Notes under the pieces: model-generated | Databases searched by the model: none | Told to the model about the DNA's origin: nothing | What the model saw: the letters and a program-made list of their open reading frames with translations, nothing else | Origin: Burkholderiales bacterium 8X | GTDB lineage: Bacteria > Pseudomonadota > Gammaproteobacteria > Burkholderiales > Burkholderiaceae_C | Direction of reading: 5' to 3' | Length of the DNA: 64,000 nucleotides | NCBI GenBank assembly: GCA_902506565.1 | Contig: LR732703.1 | Location: forward strand, 689-64,688 | Made by a program: the position numbers and the translations under genes | Shown here: positions 27,390 to 36,893 of the stretch, piece by piece | Layout of the letters: every line of letters begins with the position of its first letter | Numbering within the stretch: the stretch's first letter is position 1

Positions 27390-29092
27390 GGGTGGCCTCC
27401 GGAGGTTGCGGGCAGCGCGGTCTGCATCGCGGCCACCACGGCAGCTGCATTCGCCCGGACCCGCTGTGCGGCGCGATAGGCATCGGGTCGCACCAGGCAG
27501 AAGCCGCCGGCCGGCAGGTCGCCCAGGTGGCGCGCGAGCGCGGCGTCCGGCTGCAAGGTCGGCAAGCCGCTCGCGCCATCGCCGCCCACCGCGACCAGTC
27601 GCAGCGGAAGCCGGCGAGCCGCGATCTCCGACTGCACGGCATCGACCTCGGCACGCTCCGGCGCAAACCAGAAGCCGAGGAACGACGTGCCGCCCCGCAG
27701 CAGGCTCGCGATGTCGGTGGGTGTCCCGTCCTGCCAGCAGAGCGGCAGGTTCTGCACCGACCGCGCACCTTCCGGCAAGGCCGGCCCCGGCGGATAGTCG
27801 TTGGCCACCGACATCCGGCCGGTGTTGACCATGCCCCGTGCGAATGCATGGCGGGAAGCCAGCGCCACCACCGCGCGACGCATCGTGTGCTCGGCCGGCG
27901 AGCGCGGTGCGAGGAAGCGTGCCGAGCGACTCGTGACCTGCAGGTTCTGCGCCGCTGCAGGCCGCCGCTCGGCGTCGTAGCTGTCGATCAGGCCTTCGCC
28001 TGCCCGGCCTTCGCTCACCAGCGCCAGCTTCCAGGCCAGGTTGGCGGCATCCTGGATGCCGCTGTTGCCGCCGCGGGCCCCGAACGGGCTCACCACGTGG
28101 GCCGAGTCGCCGATGAAGATCACCCGGCCATAGCGGAAGTCGTCCAGCAGATGGTCGCGATAGCCGTACGGGCCGATCCAGACGAATTCGAACTCCACGC
28201 CCGGCCCGAGCTGCTGGCGCAGGCGCGCGCCCGCGACCTCGGGCTTGCTGATGTGGGCGGTGTCGCAGTCCTCGGGCATCTGGTAGTCGATGCGCCAGAC
28301 GCCGTCGGCCATCAGGTGCTGCCAGACGCCGCGCCCTTCGTTGAAGCTCGCGTCGACCCAGGTCCAGCGCTCGGTCGGCAGCGGCTTCTTGAAGCGGACG
28401 TCGCTGATGCACCAGCGGTCGGTGCTGCGCGATGCATGGGCGTCGATGCCGAGCTGGGTGCGTATCGGGCTGTTGGCGCCGGTGGCATCGACCAGGTGGC
28501 CGGCTTCGATGGTGTAGCGGCCAGCGGGCGTCTCGACCTCGACCCGGACGCCTTCCGCCATCGGCTCGATGCGCGTCACCTTGTTCTTCCAGCGCAGGTC
28601 GGTCAACCCGAGTTCGAGGATGCGGTCGACCAGGAACCACTCGACATAGAACTGCTGCAGGTTGATGAAGGGCGGCTGCACCGAGAGGCTGTCGGTCTTC
28701 AGGTTGAAGTTGTAGACCTCCTCCTCGCCGGAGAAGGTTCGCCCGAACGACCAGGTGATGCCCTTTTCCGCGATGCGTTCGTAGATGCCGAGGCGGGCGA
28801 AGATCTCGAGGCTTTTCTGCGCATAGCAGATGCCGCGCGACGATGCGCCGCGCACGCCCACCGTGTCGTCCTCGTCCAGCAGCACCGCCTCGATGCCGCG
28901 GCTCGCCAGGTCGCAGGCCAGGGTGAGGCCGGCCGGGCCGGCGCCGACGATCACGATCGGATGGCGCTTGACCGCGCCGGGCGTCTCCAGCTCGGGCGGC
29001 GGCACGAAGGGCCAGCTGGGGAGCTGGTACTCGGGCGCGAAGGAATAGGTCTCGGCCGCGGTGTTCGATTCGGTATCGGTTGGCATGGTCAT
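27386..29092 (-). CDS. FAD-dependent aromatic monooxygenase (copy 1)
   Basis: 568-residue group A flavoprotein hydroxylase, expected to add one oxygen to a phenolic ring using NAD(P)H. GxGxxG at residues 50-55 (GAGPAG), and the GD motif GDSAHVVSPFGARGGNSG near 326. The usual DG motif reads VDATGANSPIR rather than CDG, a difference from copy 2. C-terminal thioredoxin-like region from about 450. I chose the ATG at 29092; upstream codons overlap the alpha/beta hydrolase gene. Followed by DUF2783, the same order as copy 2. Confidence 0.85.
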   Translation of the reverse strand: MTMPTDTESNTAAETYSFAPEYQLPSWPFVPPPELETPGAVKRHPIVIVGAGPAGLTLACDLASRGIEAVLLDEDDTVGVRGASSRGICYAQKSLEIFARLGIYERIAEKGITWSFGRTFSGEEEVYNFNLKTDSLSVQPPFINLQQFYVEWFLVDRILELGLTDLRWKNKVTRIEPMAEGVRVEVETPAGRYTIEAGHLVDATGANSPIRTQLGIDAHASRSTDRWCISDVRFKKPLPTERWTWVDASFNEGRGVWQHLMADGVWRIDYQMPEDCDTAHISKPEVAGARLRQQLGPGVEFEFVWIGPYGYRDHLLDDFRYGRVIFIGDSAHVVSPFGARGGNSGIQDAANLAWKLALVSEGRAGEGLIDSYDAERRPAAAQNLQVTSRSARFLAPRSPAEHTMRRAVVALASRHAFARGMVNTGRMSVANDYPPGPALPEGARSVQNLPLCWQDGTPTDIASLLRGGTSFLGFWFAPERAEVDAVQSEIAARRLPLRLVAVGGDGASGLPTLQPDAALARHLGDLPAGGFCLVRPDAYRAAQRVRANAAAVVAAMQTALPATSGGHP

Positions 29093-29117
29093 GGCTCGGT
29101 CGTGGCTCGGTCGTGGC

Positions 29118-30239
29118 TCACAGCGCGTGCGCCCATTCCGCGATCGCGTCCGCGGCCTTCGGCACCAGCTCGGGCTGACCGGCCAGGTAATGGTTGCCGC
29201 CGACGATGTCGACATTGCGGATGCGTTCGCCGCCGGCCTGCATCCAGGCGGCCCGGGTGCTCGGGAAGGTCGACTGGTCGGCGGTGTAGGTCAGGAGCAG
29301 CGCCGGCACGCTGGTACGCGCCAGGTTCGACGGCCCGTCGGCTTGCGAGCGCGAGGACCATTGCGACAGGAAGGCGGTCAGCGAGGTGGTGCGGCCCATC
29401 GCGTTGGCCGAGTAGTTGACCTGCCGCGCATCGCCCCAGACGCTGCCGGGTGCGCGATCGTTCGGATCGATCGACAGGTCGACGCAGCGCGGATCGGCAT
29501 GGGTGCGATACACGATGAAGGCCTGGTCCCGCGGCGCGCCGGGCGTGCTGCGCAGCTGCTGCAGCCGTGCCAGCGCCCATTGCTCGATGCGGTCCAGCCT
29601 GGCTTTTTGAGCGGCGGAGAAGCGGGCGAGGAACTCGGCGTCGTACGGCATCGCATGGCGGGCGTCGTACATGTCGAGTTCCGGATCGATCGACAGCGGA
29701 TCGTGCTCGTCCGTCACCGAGGGGTCGATCCAGTCGCGCATCAGCTTCGATCGGCCCTGGTGCGCGGCGCACAGCGCGATGCCGTCGACCGGCGGCAGGT
29801 CGCTCGGATGCAGGTGGGTCGGATCGCCGTCGGCGAAATGGTGCGCGGTCAGCTCCTCGGCCTGCGACTGGTAGAAGCTCGCCAGCGCCGCGCCGCCCGA
29901 ATTGCCGATCAGCACCACCTTTTCGTAGCCGGCAGCCCGCAGGTGCTGCACGCCGGCGCCGAGGTCCTGGATGGCGCGTTCCATCAGCAGCACCGTGTCA
30001 TTGCCCATGTAGCGCGAGTTGAGCCCCATGCAGGCGATGCCGCGCTCGGCCAGCGGCGCGATCAGGTAGTGCCCCATGAAGTTGCTGGTGGGATGCATCA
30101 CGATCGCGGCCACCTTCTTCGGACCGGCCGGTTCGCGAAGCGCGCCGTAGATTCGCGGGCGCAGCATTTGCAGACCCGATTGGCTTTCAAGTGCGGCGCC
30201 CGGCTTGACGTCGATCACCGCGAGCTTCAATTCGGTCAT
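29118..30239 (-). CDS. Alpha/beta hydrolase
   Basis: 373 residues. Nucleophile elbow GNSGG near residue 112 (VVLIGNSGGAALASFY) and a late histidine in GGNHYLAG near 345 fit a serine hydrolase; HPTSNFMGHY near 50 is the oxyanion region. Substrate unknown. It lies between the VOC gene, whose stop it overlaps, and the FAD monooxygenase, so it may act on a ring-cleavage or ester intermediate (inference). Confidence 0.8.
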   Translation of the reverse strand: MTELKLAVIDVKPGAALESQSGLQMLRPRIYGALREPAGPKKVAAIVMHPTSNFMGHYLIAPLAERGIACMGLNSRYMGNDTVLLMERAIQDLGAGVQHLRAAGYEKVVLIGNSGGAALASFYQSQAEELTAHHFADGDPTHLHPSDLPPVDGIALCAAHQGRSKLMRDWIDPSVTDEHDPLSIDPELDMYDARHAMPYDAEFLARFSAAQKARLDRIEQWALARLQQLRSTPGAPRDQAFIVYRTHADPRCVDLSIDPNDRAPGSVWGDARQVNYSANAMGRTTSLTAFLSQWSSRSQADGPSNLARTSVPALLLTYTADQSTFPSTRAAWMQAGGERIRNVDIVGGNHYLAGQPELVPKAADAIAEWAHAL

Positions 30240-30841
30240 CGCGCCGGCTCCAGGTCGCCCGATGCCGCACGGCCCGCGTCCTGCCGCAGCGAGGCCTTGC
30301 GTTCGGTCCAGGCATCCAGGTCGGCATGGGCGTGGCGGGCATGCGCCTCCATCTCGGCCGCGGGCACGGTCGGGGTGGTGAGCTCGACCCGGATCCCGTT
30401 CGGATCGAAGAAGTAGATCGACCCGATGATGTGATGGTCGGTGATGCCCAGCACCTCGACGCCCGCGGCTTGCAGGCGCGCCTTGGCGACTTCGAGGTCG
30501 GCGACCGAATCCACCCGCAGGGCGATGTGGTTGACCCAGGCCGGCGTGTTCGGCGAAGGCAGCGAGGCGGTGTCGTCGCCCAGGTCGAAGAAGGCGATGT
30601 ACGAGCCGTCCCGCATCTGGAAGAAGATGTGCACGTAGGGGCAGTATTCGCCGGTGCTCGGCACGTGATCGCTCTTGATGACGTGTACCAGCGGCAGCCC
30701 GAGCAGGTCTTCGTAGAAGCGGCGGGTTTCCTCGCCGTCGCGGCAGCGCCAGGCGAAGTGGTGCAGGCCGAGCACAGGCACCGGCAGCTGCACCGGTGCA
30801 GGCGTGGGTTCGTTCGCGGATCGGGCGATCGTCGGGTTCAT
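30236..30841 (-). CDS. VOC-family protein (glyoxalase/extradiol dioxygenase type)
   Basis: 201-residue vicinal-oxygen-chelate protein with two beta-alpha-beta-beta-beta units. Likely metal ligands are His in GLHHFAWRC (residue about 27), His in WVNHIALRV (about 104) and Glu in GIRVELTTP (about 154). First gene of the minus-strand operon, divergent from the LysR gene. In a cluster with an aromatic hydroxylase, an extradiol ring-cleavage role is attractive but unproven; a lyase or isomerase role is also possible. Confidence 0.8.
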   Translation of the reverse strand: MNPTIARSANEPTPAPVQLPVPVLGLHHFAWRCRDGEETRRFYEDLLGLPLVHVIKSDHVPSTGEYCPYVHIFFQMRDGSYIAFFDLGDDTASLPSPNTPAWVNHIALRVDSVADLEVAKARLQAAGVEVLGITDHHIIGSIYFFDPNGIRVELTTPTVPAAEMEAHARHAHADLDAWTERKASLRQDAGRAASGDLEPAR

Positions 30842-30860
30842 GGTCTTGTCTCCATCGCGG

Positions 30861-30880
30861 GTTGATCGCGGTTGATCGCG
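30861..30880. repeat. 10-bp tandem repeat in the LysR/VOC promoter region
   Basis: GTTGATCGCG twice head to tail, 20 bases upstream of the VOC start codon. Could be regulatory or a local duplication. Confidence 0.7.
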
Positions 30881-30917
30881 AATCGAGGCGCCATTGGGCC
30901 GGCTTTCTTCCTATGAT

Positions 30918-30943
30918 TCAATCGAAATAAATTCATTGATTGA
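30918..30943. promoter_or_regulatory. Candidate LysR operator
   Basis: TCAATC-N14-GATTGA in an AT-rich patch of the 122-bp divergent region, with further ATTCAAT/ATTCATT half-sites. LysR regulators bind such imperfect dyads next to their own gene. Confidence 0.45.
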
Positions 30944-30963
30944 TGAAGAAGGGCCATGAATCC

Positions 30964-31878
30964 ATGAACCTCACCCTGCGCCAGCTCCGGGCCTTCGCCG
31001 CGGTCGCCGCGACCGGGAGCTTCACCGCGGCGGCGCGCGAACTGCACCTCACCCAATCCGCCCTGAGCGTGCTGGTGCGCGAGCTCGAACGCGAGATGGG
31101 CGTGCAGCTGTTCGATCGCCACACCCGGCGGGTGCTGCTCTCCGAGGCCGGCCGCGAGTTCCAGCCCTCGGTCCAGCGGCTGCTGGCGGATCTGGCGGGC
31201 GCCGTCGCGAGCGTCACCGAGCTGCGCGAGAAGAAGCGCGGCGTGCTGCGCCTGGCCGCGCCGCAACTGATGGCCTGCACGCTGATGCCGCGGGTCATCG
31301 CGGCCTATGCCCGGCGCTATCCGGACATCGACGTCCGGCTCGCCGATACCTTGCCCGAGAACCTGATCGCCGGCCTGCTGTCCGGCGAGGTCGAGCTGGC
31401 CGTGGGGCAGGACGTCGCGGTCGATGTCGCGGCGATCGAGCGCCGCACCTTGTTCCGCGACCGGCACTGGCTGATCTGCCCGCCGGACCACGCCCTGGCG
31501 CGCCGCCGCAAGCTGCATTGGCGCGACCTGGAGCCCTACACCTTCATCGCGCCGACCCGCGACTTCCGGCAGCGCGTGCTGCCCGAGCTCGACGCCGAGG
31601 CGCGCGCGCTGATGCTGCGCGCGAGCACCCAGGAGGTGTCGTACATGACCACCGCGCTCGGCATGGTCGCCTCGGGACTCGGGCTGACCGTGTGCCCGAC
31701 CTATTCGGCTTCGCTGGTGCGTGCGCACGGCTTGAAGATGGTGCGGCTGGACGATCCGGATTTCCATCGCGAGGTCTGCGTGTATGTGGCAGCGCGCCGC
31801 TCGCTGTCGCCGGCGGCGGCGGGCTTCGTCGAGATGCTGGAGCTCGATGCCCGGCGCCCGCGCGGCTCGGTCGATTGA
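30964..31878 (+). CDS. LysR-family transcriptional regulator
   Basis: 304 residues from ATG 30964; an in-frame ATG at 30943 would add seven residues. The N-terminal winged helix is typical ([20 protein letters not shown], then [14 protein letters not shown]); the effector domain spans about 90-295. Divergent from the VOC-hydrolase-monooxygenase operon, which it probably activates in response to an aromatic compound. Confidence 0.9.
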   Translation: MNLTLRQLRAFAAVAATGSFTAAARELHLTQSALSVLVRELEREMGVQLFDRHTRRVLLSEAGREFQPSVQRLLADLAGAVASVTELREKKRGVLRLAAPQLMACTLMPRVIAAYARRYPDIDVRLADTLPENLIAGLLSGEVELAVGQDVAVDVAAIERRTLFRDRHWLICPPDHALARRRKLHWRDLEPYTFIAPTRDFRQRVLPELDAEARALMLRASTQEVSYMTTALGMVASGLGLTVCPTYSASLVRAHGLKMVRLDDPDFHREVCVYVAARRSLSPAAAGFVEMLELDARRPRGSVD

Positions 31879-31888
31879 AGGCGAAATC

Positions 31889-31894
31889 TACAAT
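31889..31894 (+). promoter_or_regulatory. Candidate -10 element of pgk
   Basis: TACAAT, followed by GCGCCG, 11 bases after the LysR stop and 52 bases before the pgk start. Same CTACAATGCGC context as before yajC. Confidence 0.45.
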
Positions 31895-31946
31895 GCGCCG
31901 ACGCCCGGACGGGCCTTCCTCCAGCCACTCACCCGACCTTTCCAAC

Positions 31947-33149
31947 ATGAACGTCATTCGATTCACCGACCTGTGCGCACAAGGCAAGGTCGCCGGCCAG
32001 CGAGTTTTCATCCGGGCCGACCTGAACGTGCCGCAGGACGATGCCGGCAACATCACCGAGGACACCCGGATCCGCGCTTCGGTGCCCTGCATCCGCCAGG
32101 CCCTCGAATCCGGTGCGGCCGTGATGGTCACCTCGCACCTCGGCCGACCCACCGAGGGTCAGTTCAAGCCGGCGGATTCGCTCGCACCGGTGGCCCGGCG
32201 CCTCGGCGAGTTGCTCGGGCGCGAGGTCCCGCTGAAGGCGGACTGGGTCGATGGCGTAGCCGTCGCTCCGGGCCAGGTGGTGCTGCTCGAGAACTGCCGG
32301 CTCAACAAGGGCGAGAAGAAGAACGACGAGGCGCTGGCTCGCAAGCTGGCGGCGCTCACCGACATCTATGTCAACGATGCCTTCGGCACCGCTCACCGCG
32401 CCGAAGCCACCACCTACGGCATCGCGCAATTCGCCAAGCTCGCCTCTGCCGGTCCACTGCTGGCCGCCGAGATCGACGCGATCACCCAGGCGCTGGCCGA
32501 GCCGAAGCGTCCGCTGGTGGCGATCGTCGCCGGATCGAAGGTCAGCACCAAGCTCACCATCCTGAAAAGCCTGGCCGAGAAGGTCGACCAGCTGATCGTC
32601 GGCGGCGGCATCGCCAACACCTTCATGCTGGCTTCAGGACTTTCGATCGGCAATTCGCTGGCCGAGCCGGACCTGATCGACGAGGCCCGCGCAGTGATCG
32701 ACGCGATGCGCGTGCGCGGCGCCGCGGTGCCGATCCCGGTCGACGTGGTCACGGCCACTCAATTCGCGGCCGATGCGACGGCCACCGTCAAGGACGCGGC
32801 CGACGTGGCCGAAGGCGACCTGATCCTGGACATCGGCCCGAAGACGGCCGAGATGCTGGCGGCGCAGCTGCGCGAAGCCGGCACCATCGTCTGGAACGGA
32901 CCGGTCGGCGTGTTCGAGTTCGATGCCTTCCAGGGCGGCACCAAGGCCATCGCCCTGGCGATCGCCGAAAGCAAGGCCTTCTCGATCGCGGGCGGCGGCG
33001 ACACCTTGGCCGCCATTGCCAAGTACGGCATCGAGGACAAGGTCGGCTACATCTCGACCGGCGGCGGCGCGTTCCTGGAAATTCTCGAGGGCAAGAAGCT
33101 GCCGGCGCTGGAAATCCTCGAAAAGCGCGCGGCCGAACAGCCATCCTGA
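31947..33149 (+). CDS. pgk: Phosphoglycerate kinase
   Basis: Glycolytic/gluconeogenic ATP-forming kinase, 400 residues. RADLNVPQD near residue 22 and [10 protein letters not shown] near 61 (substrate side), [10 protein letters not shown] near 130, and the ATP-site GGGDTLAAI near 350 are all present. ATG 31947 gives the normal N terminus; the frame is open upstream only by chance. Followed by pyk after 50 bases. Confidence 0.97.
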   Translation: MNVIRFTDLCAQGKVAGQRVFIRADLNVPQDDAGNITEDTRIRASVPCIRQALESGAAVMVTSHLGRPTEGQFKPADSLAPVARRLGELLGREVPLKADWVDGVAVAPGQVVLLENCRLNKGEKKNDEALARKLAALTDIYVNDAFGTAHRAEATTYGIAQFAKLASAGPLLAAEIDAITQALAEPKRPLVAIVAGSKVSTKLTILKSLAEKVDQLIVGGGIANTFMLASGLSIGNSLAEPDLIDEARAVIDAMRVRGAAVPIPVDVVTATQFAADATATVKDAADVAEGDLILDIGPKTAEMLAAQLREAGTIVWNGPVGVFEFDAFQGGTKAIALAIAESKAFSIAGGGDTLAAIAKYGIEDKVGYISTGGGAFLEILEGKKLPALEILEKRAAEQPS

Positions 33150-33199
33150 AACTGTATACAGTCCAGGATACAAAAACACCGACGAGAGACAAACACCCC

Positions 33200-34651
33200 A
33201 TGAGCCAGCAAGTCCGCCCCTCGCGCCACGCCACCAAGATCGTCGCGACCCTCGGCCCGGCCTCCAACACGCCGGAACTGCTCGAGCAGATGATCACCTA
33301 CAAGGTGAGCGTGGTGCGGCTCAACTTCAGCCATGGCACCGCGCAGGACCACATCGCCCGGGCCGCGATGGTGCGCGAGGCCGCGAAGCGAAGCGGGCGC
33401 GAGGTCGCGATCATGGCCGACCTGCAGGGCCCGAAGATCCGGGTCGGCAAGTTCGCCGGCGGCAAGATCCTGCTGGAGTCCGGCGCGCGCTTCGTGCTCG
33501 ATGCCTCCCGCACCGAACTGGGCGACATCGACGCGGTCGGCCTCGACTACAAGGATCTGCCGCGCGACGTGAAGCCCGGCGACCGGCTGCTGCTGAACGA
33601 CGGCCTCATCGTGCTCACGGTCGATGGCGTCAAGGGCGATGCGGTGCACACCACGGTGCGCATGGGCGGCGAGCTCTCGAACAACAAGGGCATCAACAAG
33701 CAGGGCGGCGGGCTGACGGCGCCGGCACTCACGCTCAAGGACATGGAGGACATCAAGACCGCGATGAGCTTCCAGGCCGACTACGTGGCCGTGAGCTTTC
33801 CGAAGAATGGCACCGACATGGAGATGGCGCGCCAGCTGTGCAACGTGGCGGCGGCCGAATTCGGCCACAAGCCCGGGATGATCGCCAAGATCGAGCGGGC
33901 CGAGGCGATCCCGCGGCTGGAAGAAATCCTGAGTGCGAGCGACGGCATCATGGTCGCGCGCGGCGACCTCGCGGTCGAGGTCGGCAACGCCGCCGTGCCG
34001 GCCCTTCAGAAGAAGATGATCCGCATGGCCCGCGAAATGGACAAGGTGGTCATCACGGCCACCCAGATGATGGAGTCGATGATCACCAACCCGGTCCCGA
34101 CCCGGGCCGAGGTGAGCGACGTGGCCAATGCGGTGCTCGACGGCACCGACGCGGTCATGCTCTCGGCCGAGACCGCGTCCGGGCGCTATCCGCTCGAGAC
34201 GGTGCAGGAGATGAGCCGCATCTGCGAAGCCGCCGAGGCCGCGGCCGATCCGCAGCTCGATGCCGACTTCAGCGGTCAGAACTACGCCCGCATCGACCAG
34301 TCGATCGCGATGGGCGCGCTCTTTACAGCCACCCGGCTGGGCGCCAAGGCGATCGTGGCCCTGACCGAATCCGGCTCGACGCCGCTCTGGATGAGCCGGC
34401 ATCGCGCCCACATCCCGATGTACGCGCTGACCTCTCGGCTCGCGACCCAGCGTCGGATGGCGCTGTATCGCAACGTCCGGCCGCTCTTGATGGATTCGGA
34501 AAGCGACCGCGACACCGCGCTCGAACAAGCCGAGGCCCACCTCAAGAAGCGCGGCATCGTGCAGACCGGCGACGTCTACGCGATCACCTGCGGCGAGCCG
34601 ATGGGCGCGCCGGGCGGCACCAACATGCTGAAGATCTGCCGGGCCGCTTGA
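33200..34651 (+). CDS. pyk: Pyruvate kinase
   Basis: Converts phosphoenolpyruvate to pyruvate with ATP formation. 483 residues: ATLGPASNTPELL at the N terminus, VVRLNFSHG, the catalytic-lysine motif GMIAKIERAEAIPRLEEIL near residue 225, MVARGDLAVEV near 250 and TATQMMESMITNP near 280. The C-terminal effector domain starts near 350. Upstream pgk suggests co-expression. Confidence 0.97.
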   Translation: MSQQVRPSRHATKIVATLGPASNTPELLEQMITYKVSVVRLNFSHGTAQDHIARAAMVREAAKRSGREVAIMADLQGPKIRVGKFAGGKILLESGARFVLDASRTELGDIDAVGLDYKDLPRDVKPGDRLLLNDGLIVLTVDGVKGDAVHTTVRMGGELSNNKGINKQGGGLTAPALTLKDMEDIKTAMSFQADYVAVSFPKNGTDMEMARQLCNVAAAEFGHKPGMIAKIERAEAIPRLEEILSASDGIMVARGDLAVEVGNAAVPALQKKMIRMAREMDKVVITATQMMESMITNPVPTRAEVSDVANAVLDGTDAVMLSAETASGRYPLETVQEMSRICEAAEAAADPQLDADFSGQNYARIDQSIAMGALFTATRLGAKAIVALTESGSTPLWMSRHRAHIPMYALTSRLATQRRMALYRNVRPLLMDSESDRDTALEQAEAHLKKRGIVQTGDVYAITCGEPMGAPGGTNMLKICRAA

Positions 34652-34709
34652 AGATCGTCCGCTCGTTCTGGCGCGCATCCGGTCGGGCAGAGCCTGCGTA
34701 GTCGAACGG

Positions 34710-35624
34710 ATGATGATCCGATCCCCTGCCGCGCGCCTGGCGCTCTTCGTCGCTGCCGCCGTCTTCACCCTGGCGCTCGCGGCTTGTTCCCCGCTCAAGC
34801 TGATCAATGGCCTGGTGCCGGGCAGCACCTACATCCTCGATGAAGGGCTCGCCTACGGCAGCCTGCCGCGCCAGCGGCTGGACGTGTATCGGCCGCTCGC
34901 GGAACGCGCGGCGCCCGAAGGCCGGCGGCCGCTGGTCGTGTTCTTCTATGGCGGCACCTGGAGCAGCGGGGATCGCGCCGGCTACCGCTTCGTCGGGGAG
35001 GCGCTGGCATCGCAGGGCGCGATCGTCGTGCTGCCCGATTACCGGCTCGCGCCCGGCGCGGTCTATCCCGACTTCGTGCGGGATAGCGCGATGGCGGTCA
35101 AGTGGGCCCTCGACAACGCCTTGCGCCTGGGCGCGGATCCCGCCCGGGTCTACGTCATGGGTCACAGCTCGGGCGCCTACAACGCCGCGATGGTGGCGCT
35201 GGACGACCGATGGCTGCGCGAACTCGGCGCCGACCCGAGCCGCCTGGCGGGCTGGGTCGGGCTCGCGGGCCCCTACGACTTCCTGCCGATCGACAACCCA
35301 CAGGCGCAGGTGGCATTCAGCTGGCCGAACACGCCGGCCGATTCGCAGCCGCTCGCGCATGCCTCGGCGAAGGCGCCGCGCACCTTGCTGGTTGCCGCGA
35401 CCAAGGACGAAACCGTCGATCCGCGGCGCAACACCTTGCAACTCGCTGAACGGCTCCGAAGCCTCGGCGTACCGATTCGCGTCGAGCTTTTCGACGACCT
35501 CAACCATGTCACGCTCATCGGTGCGGTGGCCAAGCCGCTGCGATGGCTGGGAGGGCCGGTGCTGCCGCCGATCCTGTCCTTCATGGGCTTGCCCGGGGTC
35601 CCGTCCGACAAGGTCGATCGATAG
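34710..35624 (+). CDS. Alpha/beta hydrolase lipoprotein (carboxylesterase type)
   Basis: 304 residues. Signal peptide with lipobox LAAC at about residues 22-25, so a membrane-anchored esterase. FFYGGTWSSGD near 75 is the oxyanion region, GHSSGAYNA near 150 carries the nucleophile Ser, and the late NHVTLIGA supplies His. Close to BD-FAE/hormone-sensitive-lipase-like carboxylesterases. Substrate unknown. Its stop codon overlaps the candidate -10 of fba. Confidence 0.8.
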   Translation: MMIRSPAARLALFVAAAVFTLALAACSPLKLINGLVPGSTYILDEGLAYGSLPRQRLDVYRPLAERAAPEGRRPLVVFFYGGTWSSGDRAGYRFVGEALASQGAIVVLPDYRLAPGAVYPDFVRDSAMAVKWALDNALRLGADPARVYVMGHSSGAYNAAMVALDDRWLRELGADPSRLAGWVGLAGPYDFLPIDNPQAQVAFSWPNTPADSQPLAHASAKAPRTLLVAATKDETVDPRRNTLQLAERLRSLGVPIRVELFDDLNHVTLIGAVAKPLRWLGGPVLPPILSFMGLPGVPSDKVDR

Positions 35625-35627
35625 AAT
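35622..35627 (+). promoter_or_regulatory. Candidate -10 element of fba
   Basis: TAGAAT followed by GCG; its first three bases are the stop codon of the esterase gene. About 51 bases before the fba start. Confidence 0.4.
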
Positions 35628-35678
35628 GCGAGGCGTTTTCTCTTACGTTCCCACCCCTAGATTCCACGAGGTACATCC

Positions 35679-36743
35679 ATGGCACTCGTTTCGATGCGCG
35701 AATTGCTCGACCATGCCGCCGTGAACGGCTACGGCATTCCGGCCTTCAACGTCAACAACCTCGAACAGGTCCAGGCCGTCATGTCGGCAGCCGCCGAAAT
35801 CGATGCGCCGGTGATCCTCCAGGCCAGCGCCGGCGCCCGCAAGTACGCAGGCGAACCCTTCATCAAGCACCTGATCGAGGCAGCCATCGAAAGCTGGCCG
35901 CAAGTGCCGCTCGTGATGCACCAGGACCACGGCCAGAGCCCGGACGTGTGCAAGGGCGCCATCGACCTCGGCTTCAGCTCGGTGATGATGGACGGCTCGC
36001 TGCAGGCCGACGGCAAGACCATCGCGAGCTACGACTACAACGTCGAGGTCACCAAGAAGGTGGCCGACATGGCGCACCGGGTCGGCGTCACGGTCGAAGG
36101 CGAGCTCGGCTGCCTCGGCTCGCTCGAGACCATGAAGGGCGACAAGGAAGACGGCCACGGCACCGATGCGACCATGACGATGGACCAGCTGCTGACCGAC
36201 CCGGAGCAGGCAGCCGACTTCGTGAAGCGCACCCAGATCGACGCGTTGGCCATCGCCATCGGCACCAGCCACGGCGCCTACAAGTTCACCCGCAAGCCCA
36301 CCGGCGACATCCTGGCGATCAACCGCATCAAGGAAATCCATCGCCGCATCCCGAACACGCACCTGGTGATGCACGGCTCGTCGAGCGTGCCGCAAGACCT
36401 CTTGGCCGAGATCCGCAAGTACGGCGGCAACATGAAGGAAACCTACGGCGTGCCGGTCGAGGAAATCCAGGAAGCGATCAAGCACGGCGTTCGGAAGATC
36501 AACATCGACACCGACATCCGCCTCGCCATGACCGCGGCCATCCGCAAGTTCTTCGCCGAGAACCCCGAGAAATTCGATCCGCGCGAGTACCTGAAGCCCG
36601 CGCGCGAGGCGGCCAAGGCGATCTGCAAGCAGCGCTACATCCAGTTCGGCTGCGAAGGCCAGGGCTCCAAGATCAAGGGCGACACGCTTCAGGTCATCGC
36701 AGCCAAGTACGCCAAGGGCGAATTGGCGCAAGAAGTGGTCTAG
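35679..36743 (+). CDS. fba: Class II fructose-bisphosphate aldolase, Calvin-cycle subtype
   Basis: Zinc-dependent aldolase of glycolysis and gluconeogenesis, 354 residues. [12 protein letters not shown] near residue 17, MHQDHGQ near 80 (zinc ligand His), [11 protein letters not shown] near 135, [11 protein letters not shown] near 195, VMHGSSSVP near 230 and [10 protein letters not shown] near 272. Subtype inferred from length and from these motifs; it is common in Burkholderiales and does not by itself imply CO2 fixation. A terminator follows. Confidence 0.95.
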   Translation: MALVSMRELLDHAAVNGYGIPAFNVNNLEQVQAVMSAAAEIDAPVILQASAGARKYAGEPFIKHLIEAAIESWPQVPLVMHQDHGQSPDVCKGAIDLGFSSVMMDGSLQADGKTIASYDYNVEVTKKVADMAHRVGVTVEGELGCLGSLETMKGDKEDGHGTDATMTMDQLLTDPEQAADFVKRTQIDALAIAIGTSHGAYKFTRKPTGDILAINRIKEIHRRIPNTHLVMHGSSSVPQDLLAEIRKYGGNMKETYGVPVEEIQEAIKHGVRKINIDTDIRLAMTAAIRKFFAENPEKFDPREYLKPAREAAKAICKQRYIQFGCEGQGSKIKGDTLQVIAAKYAKGELAQEVV

Positions 36744-36760
36744 GCCTTTTCGATTCAGGC

Positions 36761-36786
36761 AAGCCACCCTTCGCGGTGGCTTTTTT
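36761..36786 (+). terminator. Rho-independent terminator after fba
   Basis: AAGCCACC/GGTGGCTT stem with a CTTCGC loop, then six Ts. Lies 17 bases after the fba stop. Confidence 0.9.
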
Positions 36787-36893
36787 CTGCGCCCTCCGGA
36801 TCACGCGCACAATCTTTGCATCACCCGCTTCGGCTTGCTCGCCCCGTCTGCTCGCAACCGTCACGCCGCGCCACCAGCCCGCCCCCTTTCGAC

